Assembly (NCBI GenBank): GCA_036262035.1
Contig: DATAJS010000003.1
Location: 1-64,000 of the forward strand
DNA length: 64,000 nucleotides
DNA from: Burkholderiales bacterium
Lineage (GTDB): Bacteria > Pseudomonadota > Gammaproteobacteria > Burkholderiales > SG8-41
Reading direction: 5' to 3'
Under the pieces are notes generated by a model. It did not search any database. It saw only the letters and a list, made by a program, of their open reading frames with translations, and was not told where the DNA came from. The position numbers and the translations under genes were made by a program. Positions within the stretch are counted from its first letter, which is position 1; each line of letters opens with the position of its first letter. Positions 45,868 through 53,971 of the stretch are shown piece after piece.

Positions 45868-46866
45868 ATGTCCGGACGATCGACCTTCCCGAGGCTATGC
45901 GTCGTGTTGTCCGCAGCTTTCATCGCCGCCGTCGCGTCGGCTGCGCAGCCCGACATGCGCACGGCGGCCGCCTATCCGACGCGGCCGATCCGCCTCATCG
46001 TGCCGTTCGGCGCCGGCGGCGGACCCGATCTCACCACGCGTGTGCTCGCCACCGCCCTGAGCGCTCAGCTCGGCCAGGCCTTCGTGATCGACAACCGGGC
46101 CGGAGCCGCGGGGACGATAGGCACCGAGCTCATCGTGCGCGCCGCGCCCGACGGCTACACGCTCGGCCTCGGCAGCGTGTCGTCTCTCGCGATCAATCCC
46201 GCGATGCTCGACAAGCTGCCCTATGACCCGATCGCGGATACGCAGAAAGTGGTGGTGACGTATTACGCGCCGAACCTGCTCGCCGTGACGCCGGCTTTGC
46301 CGGCGAAATCGGTGAAGGACCTCGTCGACCTGGCGAAAGCGAGTCCGGGCAAACTGTCCTTCGGCTCGAACGGCAGTGGCACGAGCGGACATCTCTCCGG
46401 CGAGCTGTTCAAGTACATGACGGGGACGCAGATGATGCACGTGCCGTACAAGGCGTCGCAGCAGGTGATCACCGATCTCGCGGCCGACCGGATCCAGGTC
46501 ACGTTCAACAACATCGGCGCGCTGCTGCCGCACGTGAAAAGCGGCCGCCTGCGGGGGCTCGGCGTGACGGGCCTCAAGCGCTCGCCGGCCGTGCCCGATC
46601 TGCCCGCGGTCGCCGAGACGATCCCGCGCTTCGAGGCGACGGTGTGGTCCGGCGTGATCACCCCGCGCGGCGTCAACCGCGCGATCGTCGACAGGCTTCA
46701 GCTGGAGATCAACAAGGCGCTCGCCACGCCCGCGGTGGCCGAGAAATACATGAGCATGGGTTACGAGCCCGGCGGCGGTACTCCCCCGGAATTCGAGGCT
46801 TTCGCAAAAAGCGAGGCCGCGAAGTGGGGCGGGGTGGTGAGGCGGTCGGGTGCGAAAGCGGACTGA
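45868..46866 (+). CDS. Bug/TctC-family solute receptor
   Basis: Receptor of 332 residues. Signal peptide MSGRSTFPRLCVVLSAAFIAAVASA; the mature N-terminus has an extra ~10 residues (AQPDMRTAAAYPTRP) before the usual first strand. Motifs: IRLIVPFGAGGGPDLTTR, GQAFVIDNRAGAAGTIG, APDGYTLGLG, VPYKASQQVITDLAADRIQVTF. It starts 10 bases after the Mo-hydroxylase large subunit and is the receptor of that operon. The K-A-S-Q replacement of the common KGxGP loop may mark a different ligand. Confidence 0.92.
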   Translation: MSGRSTFPRLCVVLSAAFIAAVASAAQPDMRTAAAYPTRPIRLIVPFGAGGGPDLTTRVLATALSAQLGQAFVIDNRAGAAGTIGTELIVRAAPDGYTLGLGSVSSLAINPAMLDKLPYDPIADTQKVVVTYYAPNLLAVTPALPAKSVKDLVDLAKASPGKLSFGSNGSGTSGHLSGELFKYMTGTQMMHVPYKASQQVITDLAADRIQVTFNNIGALLPHVKSGRLRGLGVTGLKRSPAVPDLPAVAETIPRFEATVWSGVITPRGVNRAIVDRLQLEINKALATPAVAEKYMSMGYEPGGGTPPEFEAFAKSEAAKWGGVVRRSGAKAD

Positions 46867-46879
46867 CCGTGGTGTGCCG

Positions 46880-48157
46880 CTAGGTCAACGCGCGATGGAT
46901 CCACGCCGCGTACCCCAGCGTGCGCCGGTCCTCGCGTATGGGGCCGATCACCTGTAGTCCCATCGGCAGGCCGGTGTCGCCGCGGAAAATCGGAAGATTG
47001 AGCGTCGGGGTGTGGAACGTCGTCCAGATGCGGATGTAGCTCGAATCGCCCAGGTTGTGGACGCCGACCGGCGGCTCTCCGACGCTGCTGGGTGTGATGA
47101 GCACGTCGTAGCGCGTAAACATCTCGTCGAGCAGCGCGCGGCATTTCAGAACGATGTCCTGCGCGTGCCGGTACTGCTCGTACGTGCACGCGACCGCGCC
47201 CTCCAGCCGAGCCTGCATCGACGAGCTCAGCTTGTCGAAGTGATGTATGCGCTCGTAGGTCAGGCTGCGAAACGCTTCGTAATCGTTGATCCGGCGCTGC
47301 GCGACCAGCGAATCGGCGAACGCTTCCGGCAGCGTGATCGAATCGACTTTCGCGCCCGCGCCCAATAGGCCCGTGGCCGCTGTTTCCATTGCTTTGACCA
47401 TCGCAGGCTCGAGCGTCGGCCATGCCGGCATGCCGCAGATCGCGATGCTCGGCGCCGCGATAACGGCCGGGAGGGCGGCGTCGCACCCGGTGAGCACCGA
47501 TAACAGCAGGCCCATGTCGGCCACGGTGCGCCCGAGCAGTCCCACGGTGTCCTGCGATTCGGCGAGCGCCTTCATGCCGGCGCGATTGACCAGGTTGTAC
47601 GTGGGCTTGAAGCCGACGACGCCGCAGAACGCCGCCGGACGGATGGTGGAGCCGCCGGTCTGCGTACCGAGCGCCACCGGCACCATGAAGTCCGCGACGG
47701 CCGCGCCGGAGCCGCTCGACGAGCCCGCCGGAGAGTGTGCGAGATTGTGCGGGTTGCGCGTGCGCGCGTAATGAAACGCCGCGAGCTCGACCGTCACGGT
47801 CTTGCCGACGATGACCGCGCCGGCTTCACGCAGCAGCGCGACGCATGCTGCGTCGGCGCGGGGCCGATGGCCGTCGTAGATCGGCGAGCCGTAGCCCGTG
47901 GGCATGTCGTGCGTGTCGATGATGTCTTTGACGCCGATCGGCACGCCGTGTAGCGGTCCGCGCGGCGGCTCGCGGTCGCGCTCGCGCGCCTGAGCGAGCA
48001 CGCAGTCGGGGTCGACGTATTCCCAGGCCTGGACATCGGCGTCGCGTTCGGCGATGCGCGCGAGGCAGGCTTCGGCGAACTCGACTGCGGTGTGCGTGCC
48101 TTGCGCGATCGCTTCCGCCATGTGGATCACGCTGTAATGGTTCAATCGTGTACGCAC
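46880..48157 (-). CDS. Amidase (amidase signature family)
   Basis: Cytoplasmic amidase of 425 residues. The Ser-cisSer-Lys triad is visible: Lys in IGVKDIIDTHDMPTGYGS, cis-Ser in HSPAGSSSGSGAAVADFMV and nucleophile Ser in GTQTGGSTIRPAAFCGVVGFKPTYN. GTG 48157 has GGAG 8 bases upstream; no ATG occurs near the true N-terminus (VRTRLNHYSVIHMAEAI). It hydrolyses an amide or carbamate; the substrate is not indicated. It is divergent from a tandem pair of Bug genes and convergent with another Bug gene ending 14 bases away. Confidence 0.92.
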   Translation of the reverse strand: MRTRLNHYSVIHMAEAIAQGTHTAVEFAEACLARIAERDADVQAWEYVDPDCVLAQARERDREPPRGPLHGVPIGVKDIIDTHDMPTGYGSPIYDGHRPRADAACVALLREAGAVIVGKTVTVELAAFHYARTRNPHNLAHSPAGSSSGSGAAVADFMVPVALGTQTGGSTIRPAAFCGVVGFKPTYNLVNRAGMKALAESQDTVGLLGRTVADMGLLLSVLTGCDAALPAVIAAPSIAICGMPAWPTLEPAMVKAMETAATGLLGAGAKVDSITLPEAFADSLVAQRRINDYEAFRSLTYERIHHFDKLSSSMQARLEGAVACTYEQYRHAQDIVLKCRALLDEMFTRYDVLITPSSVGEPPVGVHNLGDSSYIRIWTTFHTPTLNLPIFRGDTGLPMGLQVIGPIREDRRTLGYAAWIHRALT

Positions 48158-48207
48158 CGCGTCTGCTCCTTTCCGATAGCATAAGCGAATCGAGGAAAGG
48201 AGATCCG

Positions 48208-49167
48208 ATGCCTTGCTGCCGCGTGTTCCTGCTTCCGATGATCCTGGTACTTGCCATACCTGCGCTCGCTCAGGAGTATCCGGGCAAACCGGTGCGCATC
48301 GTCGATGCGTTCGCACCGGGCGGCGCGAGTGACGTGCTTGCGCGCATCGTCGGGCAGAAGCTCACCGAACGCCTCGGGCAGCCGTTCCTCGTGGACAACC
48401 GCGCCGGCGGCGGCGGTCACATCGGCGCCGACTATGTCGCGAAGGCGGCGCCGAACGGCTACACGCTGCTCGTCGCGGGCGTGCCGCACGCCATCGGCAT
48501 GACGCTTTACAAGAAGCTGCCGTACGACATGGCGAAAGACCTCGCGCCGATCACGCAGATGGCGACGTTTCCGAGCCTGATCGTCGTCCATCCGTCGCTG
48601 CCGGTCAGGAACCTGAAGGAGCTGCTGGCGCTCGCCACGGCGCGGCCCGGCGAGCTCAACTTCGGCGCGAACCCCGGCTCGCCGAACCATCTCTCGATCG
48701 AGCTCCTCAACACGATGGCCAAAGTGAAGATGGTGTTCATCGGCTACAAAGGCGCCGCGCCCTCTGTCACCGACGCGGTTGCCGGCCAGATCCAGCTCGT
48801 CTCGGCCGGCATTCCCTCGGTGCTGGGGCACGTTCAGGGCGGACGGCTGCGGCCGATCGCGGTGACGAGCACGAGTCGCTCCCCGCTGCTTCCCGACGTG
48901 CCGACGGTGAGCGAGTCGGGGGTGCCGGGATACGACGTGACCTCGTGGTACGGCATCTTCGGTCCCGTCGGCTTGCCGCCGGCCGTCGTGTCGAAGCTGC
49001 ACGCGGAGATCGGCACGGTCCTGAAAGCGCCGGACATCGGCGAGCGGCTGGCCGCACTCGGCGCGCAGGCGGCGCCGACGACGCCGGAGGAGCTCGGGCG
49101 CATCGTGCGCGATGAGATCAAACGCTGGGCGGAGGTCGTGCGCGTGTCCGGCGCGACGGTCAATTGA
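48208..49167 (+). CDS. Bug/TctC-family solute receptor (first of a tandem pair)
   Basis: Receptor of 319 residues; signal peptide MPCCRVFLLPMILVLAIPALA, cut before QEYPGKP. First-loop sequence VRIVDAFAPGGASDVLAR (Asp-Ala-Phe instead of VPFPP), then GQPFLVDNRAGGGGHIG, APNGYTLLVAG and IGYKGAAPSVTDAV. ATG 48208 has AAGGAG (48197-48202) 5 bases upstream; the 50-base gap to the divergent amidase gene must hold both promoters. The first-loop D-A-F/D-A-Y sequence is shared with the next gene, so the two are probably duplicates. The Cys at residues 3-4 are in the signal peptide. Confidence 0.93.
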   Translation: MPCCRVFLLPMILVLAIPALAQEYPGKPVRIVDAFAPGGASDVLARIVGQKLTERLGQPFLVDNRAGGGGHIGADYVAKAAPNGYTLLVAGVPHAIGMTLYKKLPYDMAKDLAPITQMATFPSLIVVHPSLPVRNLKELLALATARPGELNFGANPGSPNHLSIELLNTMAKVKMVFIGYKGAAPSVTDAVAGQIQLVSAGIPSVLGHVQGGRLRPIAVTSTSRSPLLPDVPTVSESGVPGYDVTSWYGIFGPVGLPPAVVSKLHAEIGTVLKAPDIGERLAALGAQAAPTTPEELGRIVRDEIKRWAEVVRVSGATVN

Positions 49168-49168
49168 C

Positions 49169-50152
49169 ATGAAGACCACGTCCGCGCTCGCTGCAATCGT
49201 GTTGGCTGTGGCGGCTGTCGCGCCCGACTGTCCGGCGCAAACGGCCGCGACGTACCCCGCTAAATCCATCCGCGTGATCGACGCTTATCCGCCCGGCGGC
49301 TCGACGGATGTCGTCGCTCGCCTGATCGCGGTCAGGTTCCAGGAGAGCACGGGCCGTTCGTGGATCGTCGACAACCGGCCGGGCGCGCAGGGCATCATCG
49401 GCACTGAAGCCGCGTCGAAAGCCCCGCCGGACGGCTATACGCTGCTGATGTTCACCGGCAGTCATGCCGTGCACCCCAGCATCTACCGCAACCTGCCGTA
49501 CGACTTTCTTCAGGCATTCGCCCCGATCACGCAGACGACAGCGACGACGAACGTGCTCGTCGTCCACCCTTCGGTGCCGGTGAAGACGGTGAAGGAAGTC
49601 ATCGCGCTCGCACGATCCAGGCCGGGGCAGCTCAACTACAGCTCGGCGGGCATCGGCTCGACCACTCACATGGCGATGGAGCTCTTCAAGAGCATGGCGC
49701 ACGTGGATCTGACGCACATCCCTTACAAGGGCGCCGCGCCGGCGGTCATGGACGGCGTTGCGGGCCATGTCGCGATGCTGTTCGGACCGATGCCCGTGGT
49801 GACGCCTCACGCCAAAGCGGGACGGCTGCGCATCATCGCAGTATCGACCAAAGCCCGTTCGCGCGCGATTCCGAACGTCCCTACCGTAGCCGAGTCCGGC
49901 GTGCCGGGTTATGACGCGACGAACTCGGTCGGCATCGTCGCGCCCGCCGCGACGCCCGCAGATATCGTGGCGAAGCTGCACGCCGAGATCGTGCGCATCC
50001 TGCGCCTGCCGGACATGCAGGAGAAGCTGATCGCCATGGGCGCCGAGCCCGTCGCGAGCACGCCCCAGGAATTCACGGCGTTCATTCGCGACGAAACACG
50101 AAAGTGGGCGAACGTCGTGCGGTCGGCGAACATCGCGCCGCAGCCGTGGTGA
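49169..50152 (+). CDS. Bug/TctC-family solute receptor (second of a tandem pair)
   Basis: Receptor of 327 residues starting 1 base after the previous stop. Signal peptide MKTTSALAAIVLAVAAVAPDCPA, then QTAATYPAKSIRVIDAYPPGGSTDVVAR. Further motifs: GRSWIVDNRPGAQGIIG, PPDGYTLLMF, IPYKGAAPAVMDGVAG. The IDAYPPGG loop matches the VDAFAPGG loop of the upstream copy, and both have YKGAAP where most others have YKGxGP. Co-expression of two related receptors suggests related ligands. A strong hairpin follows at 50238-50267. Confidence 0.93.
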   Translation: MKTTSALAAIVLAVAAVAPDCPAQTAATYPAKSIRVIDAYPPGGSTDVVARLIAVRFQESTGRSWIVDNRPGAQGIIGTEAASKAPPDGYTLLMFTGSHAVHPSIYRNLPYDFLQAFAPITQTTATTNVLVVHPSVPVKTVKEVIALARSRPGQLNYSSAGIGSTTHMAMELFKSMAHVDLTHIPYKGAAPAVMDGVAGHVAMLFGPMPVVTPHAKAGRLRIIAVSTKARSRAIPNVPTVAESGVPGYDATNSVGIVAPAATPADIVAKLHAEIVRILRLPDMQEKLIAMGAEPVASTPQEFTAFIRDETRKWANVVRSANIAPQPW

Positions 50153-50164
50153 TCTCGAGACTAG

Positions 50165-50220
50165 AAGTCAAAATGGATCCCGGCTCGCGTGCGCTATCGC
50201 GGACGCGTCCGGGATGACGG
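50165..50220. repeat. Family C element
   Basis: AAGTCAAAATGGATCCCGGC, then TCGCGTGCGCTATCGCGGAC and GCGTCCGGGATGACGG. Nearly identical to 53201-53256, including the leading AAGTCAAAATGG. The ends TCCCGG / CCGGGA are inverted, giving a hairpin. Confidence 0.8.
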
Positions 50221-50237
50221 TAAAAGGAAAGGAGGTT

Positions 50238-50267
50238 CAAGGAGGGAAACCCTGGTTTCCCTCCTTG
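50238..50267. terminator. Strong hairpin between convergent genes
   Basis: CAAGGAGGGAAACC and its exact complement GGTTTCCCTCCTTG are separated by 2 bases, a 14-base perfect stem (realistically a 13-base stem with a 4-base loop). It lies between a plus-strand Bug stop (50152) and a minus-strand Bug stop (50299), so it could end transcription in both directions. No T-tract follows. Confidence 0.7.
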
Positions 50268-50298
50268 GCGTTTACCGGCCCGTCGGGCGAGGCCGACG

Positions 50299-51255
50299 TC
50301 AGTCGGCCCTCGCCCCGGACGCCTTCACCACCTTCGCCCAACGTGCCGCCTCGGCTTTCTGGAAGGCGTCCATCTCCGACGAGCTGTTGGCGACCGGCAC
50401 CCCGCCGAGCTCGACGATGCGGTTGCGCACTTCGGGCGTGCCGACGATGCGGACGATCTCGCCGTTCAGGCGCGACACGATCGGTTCGGGCGTCTTCGCG
50501 GGAAGCCACACCGCATACCACGAGCCGGTGACGAGATCTTTCACACCGGACTCGACGAAGGTCGGCACGTCCTGCATCTGCGTGGAGCGTTTGTCGGACG
50601 TGATCGCGAGCACGCGCAGGCGTCTCGCGTCGATGAACGACTTCACCGCCGACGGGCTGTTGAACATGAACTGGATCTCGCCCGTCACGACGTCGGTGAT
50701 CGCCTGGCCCTGTCCCTTGTACGGAATGTGCCGCATGCGCGTGCCGGTCACCGACTTCAGGAGCTCGGCGGTGAGATGCGTGGACGAGCCGCTGCCGGAC
50801 GACCCGAAGGAGAGCTCGTCGGGGCGCGACTTCGCGAGCGCCACGAACTCCTTCACGTTCTTCACCGGCAGCGACGGCGTGACGACCAGCACCAGCGGCG
50901 AGGTCGACACCACGCTGACCGGCGAGAAATCGCGGATCGCGTCGTAATTCATCTTCGAGTAGAGACTCGGCACGATCACGTGTATCGACGCGCTCACGAG
51001 GAGCGTGTGACCGTCGGGCGCGCTCTTCGCCACCTGCTCGGCGCCGATCATGCCGCTCGCGCCGGTGCGGTTGTCGACGACGAACTGCTGGCCGAAGGTC
51101 TCGCCGAGCTTCTGCCCGAGGATGCGCGCGGTGAGGTCGACGGGGCCGCCGGGCGCGAAGGGCGCCACGATGCGTACGGGTTTGGAGGGATAGTTCTGTG
51201 CCGCCGCGGTGCTCGCGGCCAAAGCCAGTGCGATCGACATCAACGTGCGTTTCAT
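50299..51255 (-). CDS. Bug/TctC-family solute receptor
   Basis: Receptor of 318 residues; signal peptide MKRTLMSIALALAASTAAA, cut before QNYPSKPVRIVAPFAPGG. Unusual: PVDLTAR after PGG (Pro where Gly/Ala/Ser is common), APDGHTLLVS (His for Tyr), IPYKGQGQAITDVVTGEIQFMFN. ATG 51255 is used; the frame extends to 51327 without a signal peptide. It is divergent from the racemase-like/SDR pair (86-base gap) and may serve that pathway. Confidence 0.92.
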   Translation of the reverse strand: MKRTLMSIALALAASTAAAQNYPSKPVRIVAPFAPGGPVDLTARILGQKLGETFGQQFVVDNRTGASGMIGAEQVAKSAPDGHTLLVSASIHVIVPSLYSKMNYDAIRDFSPVSVVSTSPLVLVVTPSLPVKNVKEFVALAKSRPDELSFGSSGSGSSTHLTAELLKSVTGTRMRHIPYKGQGQAITDVVTGEIQFMFNSPSAVKSFIDARRLRVLAITSDKRSTQMQDVPTFVESGVKDLVTGSWYAVWLPAKTPEPIVSRLNGEIVRIVGTPEVRNRIVELGGVPVANSSSEMDAFQKAEAARWAKVVKASGARAD

Positions 51256-51341
51256 TGCCGCTCCGAATCGTTGTCGTTCCCCCGAAGCATTATAGGGTGC
51301 CTCGCCGCTATACTCGGGAGACGACATTCAGGGGGATGACG

Positions 51342-52100
51342 ATGGGAACGAAAGGTTATGGCGGCAAGACCGTGTATGGCGCTCGCGTGGGGATCCTCAT
51401 GCTCGACACCAAGTGGCCGCGTCCTCCGGGCGATACGGGGAACGCATACACGTGGCCGTTCCCGGTGCTCTACAAGGTCATTCCCGGCGCGACCGCACGC
51501 GTGGTCGTGCACGAGAAAGGCAAAGGCCTCGGTCCGGCGTTTCTCAAGGCGGCCGAAGAGCTGGTGAAGGAAGGCGCCGACGGCATCACCACGACCGGCG
51601 GCTTTCTCGCGATCTTCCAGAAGGACCTCGCCGCGCACGTCAACGTGCCGGTCGCAAGCTCCTCGCTCATGCAGATCCCGCTCGCGCAGGCGCTGCTGCC
51701 GCCGGGCAAGCGCGTCGGCGTGCTCTCGGTGCACGGCGCCCGCGTCACCGACGAGCACTGGGACGCGGTCGGCGCCCCGCGCGATACGCCGATCATGGGC
51801 ACCGAGCACGGCACCGAGTTCACGCGCGTGATGCTCGGCGACGAGATGGAGCTCGACTACGATCTCGCGCGCGAGGAGATCGTCGAGGCGGGCGAAGAGC
51901 TCCTGCGGCGCCATCCCGACGTCGGCGCGATCGTGTGCGAGAACCACAACATGGCGCCCTATGCGAAAGCGCTCAACGCGCGGCTTCGCATCCCGATCTT
52001 CACCGTCTATACGTTCGTCACGTGGTTCCATTCGGGGCTCGCGCCGCGCGACTTCGGCTATCCGGCCGCCGAGACCGGAGACGTCTGGCGCGAGCGTTGA
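51342..52100 (+). CDS. Aspartate/glutamate racemase superfamily protein missing one catalytic Cys
   Basis: Cytoplasmic protein of 252 residues in the Asp/Glu racemase fold (also hydantoin racemase, arylmalonate decarboxylase, maleate isomerase). Supporting segments: GADGITTTGGFLAIFQKDLAAHVNVPVASSSL, LPPGKRVGVLSVHGARVTDEHW, VGAIVCENHNMAPYAKAL. The second catalytic Cys is present (IVCEN), but the first, normally in a TxxCG motif, is replaced (TTTGGF). Such one-Cys members are decarboxylases or isomerases rather than racemases. Start 51342 has GGGGG 6 bases upstream; ATG 51336 is too close to it. The SDR gene follows with a 1-base overlap. Confidence 0.88.
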   Translation: MGTKGYGGKTVYGARVGILMLDTKWPRPPGDTGNAYTWPFPVLYKVIPGATARVVVHEKGKGLGPAFLKAAEELVKEGADGITTTGGFLAIFQKDLAAHVNVPVASSSLMQIPLAQALLPPGKRVGVLSVHGARVTDEHWDAVGAPRDTPIMGTEHGTEFTRVMLGDEMELDYDLAREEIVEAGEELLRRHPDVGAIVCENHNMAPYAKALNARLRIPIFTVYTFVTWFHSGLAPRDFGYPAAETGDVWRER

Positions 52101-52873
52101 TGAACCTGGGGTTGGCGAACAAGGTCGCCGCCGTCACCGGCGGCACCGAAGGCATCGGCCGCGCGACGGTGCTGAAGCTCGTCGAGGAAGGCGCGAAGGT
52201 GGCGTTCTGCGCGCGGCGCGCCGAGCCGCTCGACCGCTTTGCCGCCGAGCTGCGCGATCGCGGCGGCGACGTGTTCGGGGTTCCCGCCGACGCTTCGCTG
52301 CCCGGCGAGATGGAGCGTTTCATCGCGTCGACCGTGGAACGCTACGGACGCATCGACATCCTGATCAACAACGCCGGCAGCACCGCGCAGGGGCCGTTCG
52401 ATCAGGCCGATGACGAGATCTGGCGCTACGACCTCTCGGTGAAGCTGCTCGCGCAGGTGCGCGCCGCGCGCGCGGCGGTGCCTCACATGCGCGCGCAGGG
52501 GTCCGGTCGCATCATCAACGTCGCGATGTCGGGCGCGAAGCAGCCGCCCGCGGCATCGTTTCCGACGAGCGTGAGCCGCGCCGCGGGGCTCGCGTTCACC
52601 AAGGCGTTGTCGAAGGAGGTCGCGGGCGACGGCATCCTGGTCAACGCGGTCGCGCTCGGCTGGATCAAGTCGCGGCTGCAATCGATACGCGCGGAGCGCG
52701 CGGGGTTAACGCTCGACGAGCACTACAGCAACCTCGCGTCGAAAGTGCCGCTCGGCCGCCTCGGCGAGCCCGACGAAGCGGCGAGCGTCATCGTCTTTCT
52801 CGCGTCCGACCTTGCGAGCTACGTCACCGGAAGCTGCATCAACGTCGACGGCGGGCACTCGGGGGTGTTGTAG
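52100..52873 (+). CDS. Short-chain dehydrogenase-like protein with altered catalytic motif
   Basis: Rossmann-fold protein of 257 residues. Cofactor motif AAVTGGTEGIGRAT (TGxxxGIG), NNAGSTAQGPF, RIINVAMSGAK and a normal C-terminus (VTGSCINVDGGHSG). The catalytic YxxxK is not conserved: the segment reads PTSVSRAAGLAFTKAL, so Tyr is Thr and Lys is Arg. Ordinary carbonyl reduction is doubtful; the protein could bind the cofactor for another purpose, or be an unusual enzyme. Its start overlaps the racemase-like gene's stop (TGATG), so the two proteins are made together and both lack a classical catalytic residue. Confidence 0.88.
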   Translation: MNLGLANKVAAVTGGTEGIGRATVLKLVEEGAKVAFCARRAEPLDRFAAELRDRGGDVFGVPADASLPGEMERFIASTVERYGRIDILINNAGSTAQGPFDQADDEIWRYDLSVKLLAQVRAARAAVPHMRAQGSGRIINVAMSGAKQPPAASFPTSVSRAAGLAFTKALSKEVAGDGILVNAVALGWIKSRLQSIRAERAGLTLDEHYSNLASKVPLGRLGEPDEAASVIVFLASDLASYVTGSCINVDGGHSGVL

Positions 52874-52907
52874 CGCCGTTCGTCGTTCCCGAACCGCGGT
52901 AGCGGGG

Positions 52908-53169
52908 CTATCGGGAATCCATTTTGTCGCAGCCGCCGGGCGGCATCGGCTGGTTTCGATAGTGCCGGTACTGCGTGCCATTCCAGCGCCACACACCAAA
53001 ACAGAAACCGGGACCACCGAACATCAGATCGGGAAAGCCTTTCGTCCGGCTCTTCAGTACGGTGTAGTCGGCAGCCGGGAAACCGAGATTGCGGCGATAT
53101 CGGCCTCCTTGGCGGCGGCGCGGTGACAGCAATCGCAATGGTGAATAGAGCGGTGAGGACTACACGCAT
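52908..53169 (-). pseudogene. Frameshifted small secreted-protein gene
   Basis: One frame from ATG 53169 gives a signal-peptide-like start (MRVVLTALFTIAIAVTAPPP). The coherent downstream sequence is in another frame: DYTVLKSRTKGFPDLMFGGP, then GFCFGVWRWNGTQYRHYRNQ, ending PPGGCD. The two fit one small periplasmic protein with a frameshift near 53120. Codon patterns differ on both sides of that point. It fills most of the 385-base gap 52874-53258; the rest holds a family C repeat. Confidence 0.6.
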
Positions 53170-53200
53170 TGCCGGCGGTCGCTCCAGACCGTTTTCGCTA

Positions 53201-53256
53201 AAGTCAAAATGGGTCCCGGATCGCGCGCGCTGGCGCGGACGCGTCCGGGACGACGG
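53201..53256. repeat. Family C element
   Basis: AAGTCAAAATGGGTCCCGGA, then TCGCGCGCGCTGGCGCGGAC and GCGTCCGGGACGACGG. It lies immediately after the stop of the glycine-zipper protein gene and matches 50165-50220 at most positions. Confidence 0.8.
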
Positions 53257-53258
53257 GC

Positions 53259-53963
53259 TTATCGCAAGACGGCGACTATCGTGCTTTGCGGCCCGATGAC
53301 GACCTGGAATCGAGTCTCCGTATTCGCCGCAGGCTCGTTGTTCACGTAGACCTGGCTCTTCACCGGATACACGCCCTGCGGCACGCCTTGCGGCATGGTG
53401 AACTTGAAGTTGGTCTCGAACGCCCCGCCGCCCGGAGTCTGAGCCGCGGGCTTGCGTGCTTTCGCGGTCTCCTTGCCGTCGGGCGCGTAGAGCGCGATCT
53501 CCTGCTCGACGTTGGGCTGCGGGTCGTTGGTGCCGGGCACGACTTCGATCTGCGACTTCACGTCGACGGCGGTGCCGGACTGCACGTTGGAGTTGGGGTT
53601 GACCTGTGCGTCGAAGCGCGTGACGGTGGTCGCCGGCGGCAAGGCGCCGTTGTTGGCCGCTTTATATTCGGTCTCGACCTGCTGCGACGACTTGGTCTGG
53701 CTCGTGGTGTAGTTGTAGGCCATGCACGCGAGCGCGCCGACGCCGGCGCCGATCGCTGCACCGCCGCCGCGATGGCTGCGGCCGCCGATCAGCGCGCCCA
53801 GCACGCCGCCGATGACGCCGGTGACGATCGGGTTGCAATCGCCCGAGAACATGTCGCCGGCGGTCGCGCCGATGCTGTTGCGCGGCATCGCGGTGCTGGC
53901 CAGCGCGAAAGCGACCAGCGTCACCGCGGCCGCCGTACGCGTGCGGTTCGGTTGCGTGATCAT
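53259..53963 (-). CDS. Secreted glycine-zipper protein
   Basis: Exported protein of 234 residues: signal peptide (~residues 1-33, MITQPNRTRTAAAVTLVAFA), a Gly-rich zipper (GVIGGVLGALIGGRSHRGGG and following AIGAGVGALACMAYN) that would insert in or span a membrane, then a beta-rich C-terminal domain (~85-234). Short phrases like VYVNNEPAANTETRFQVVIG suggest an immunoglobulin-like sandwich. ATG 53963 has AGGAGG 4 bases upstream. It follows the Ser/Thr kinase gene by 8 bases, so the two are co-expressed and this protein may be the kinase's envelope partner. Confidence 0.82.
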   Translation of the reverse strand: MITQPNRTRTAAAVTLVAFALASTAMPRNSIGATAGDMFSGDCNPIVTGVIGGVLGALIGGRSHRGGGAAIGAGVGALACMAYNYTTSQTKSSQQVETEYKAANNGALPPATTVTRFDAQVNPNSNVQSGTAVDVKSQIEVVPGTNDPQPNVEQEIALYAPDGKETAKARKPAAQTPGGGAFETNFKFTMPQGVPQGVYPVKSQVYVNNEPAANTETRFQVVIGPQSTIVAVLR

Positions 53964-53971
53964 GATCCCTC

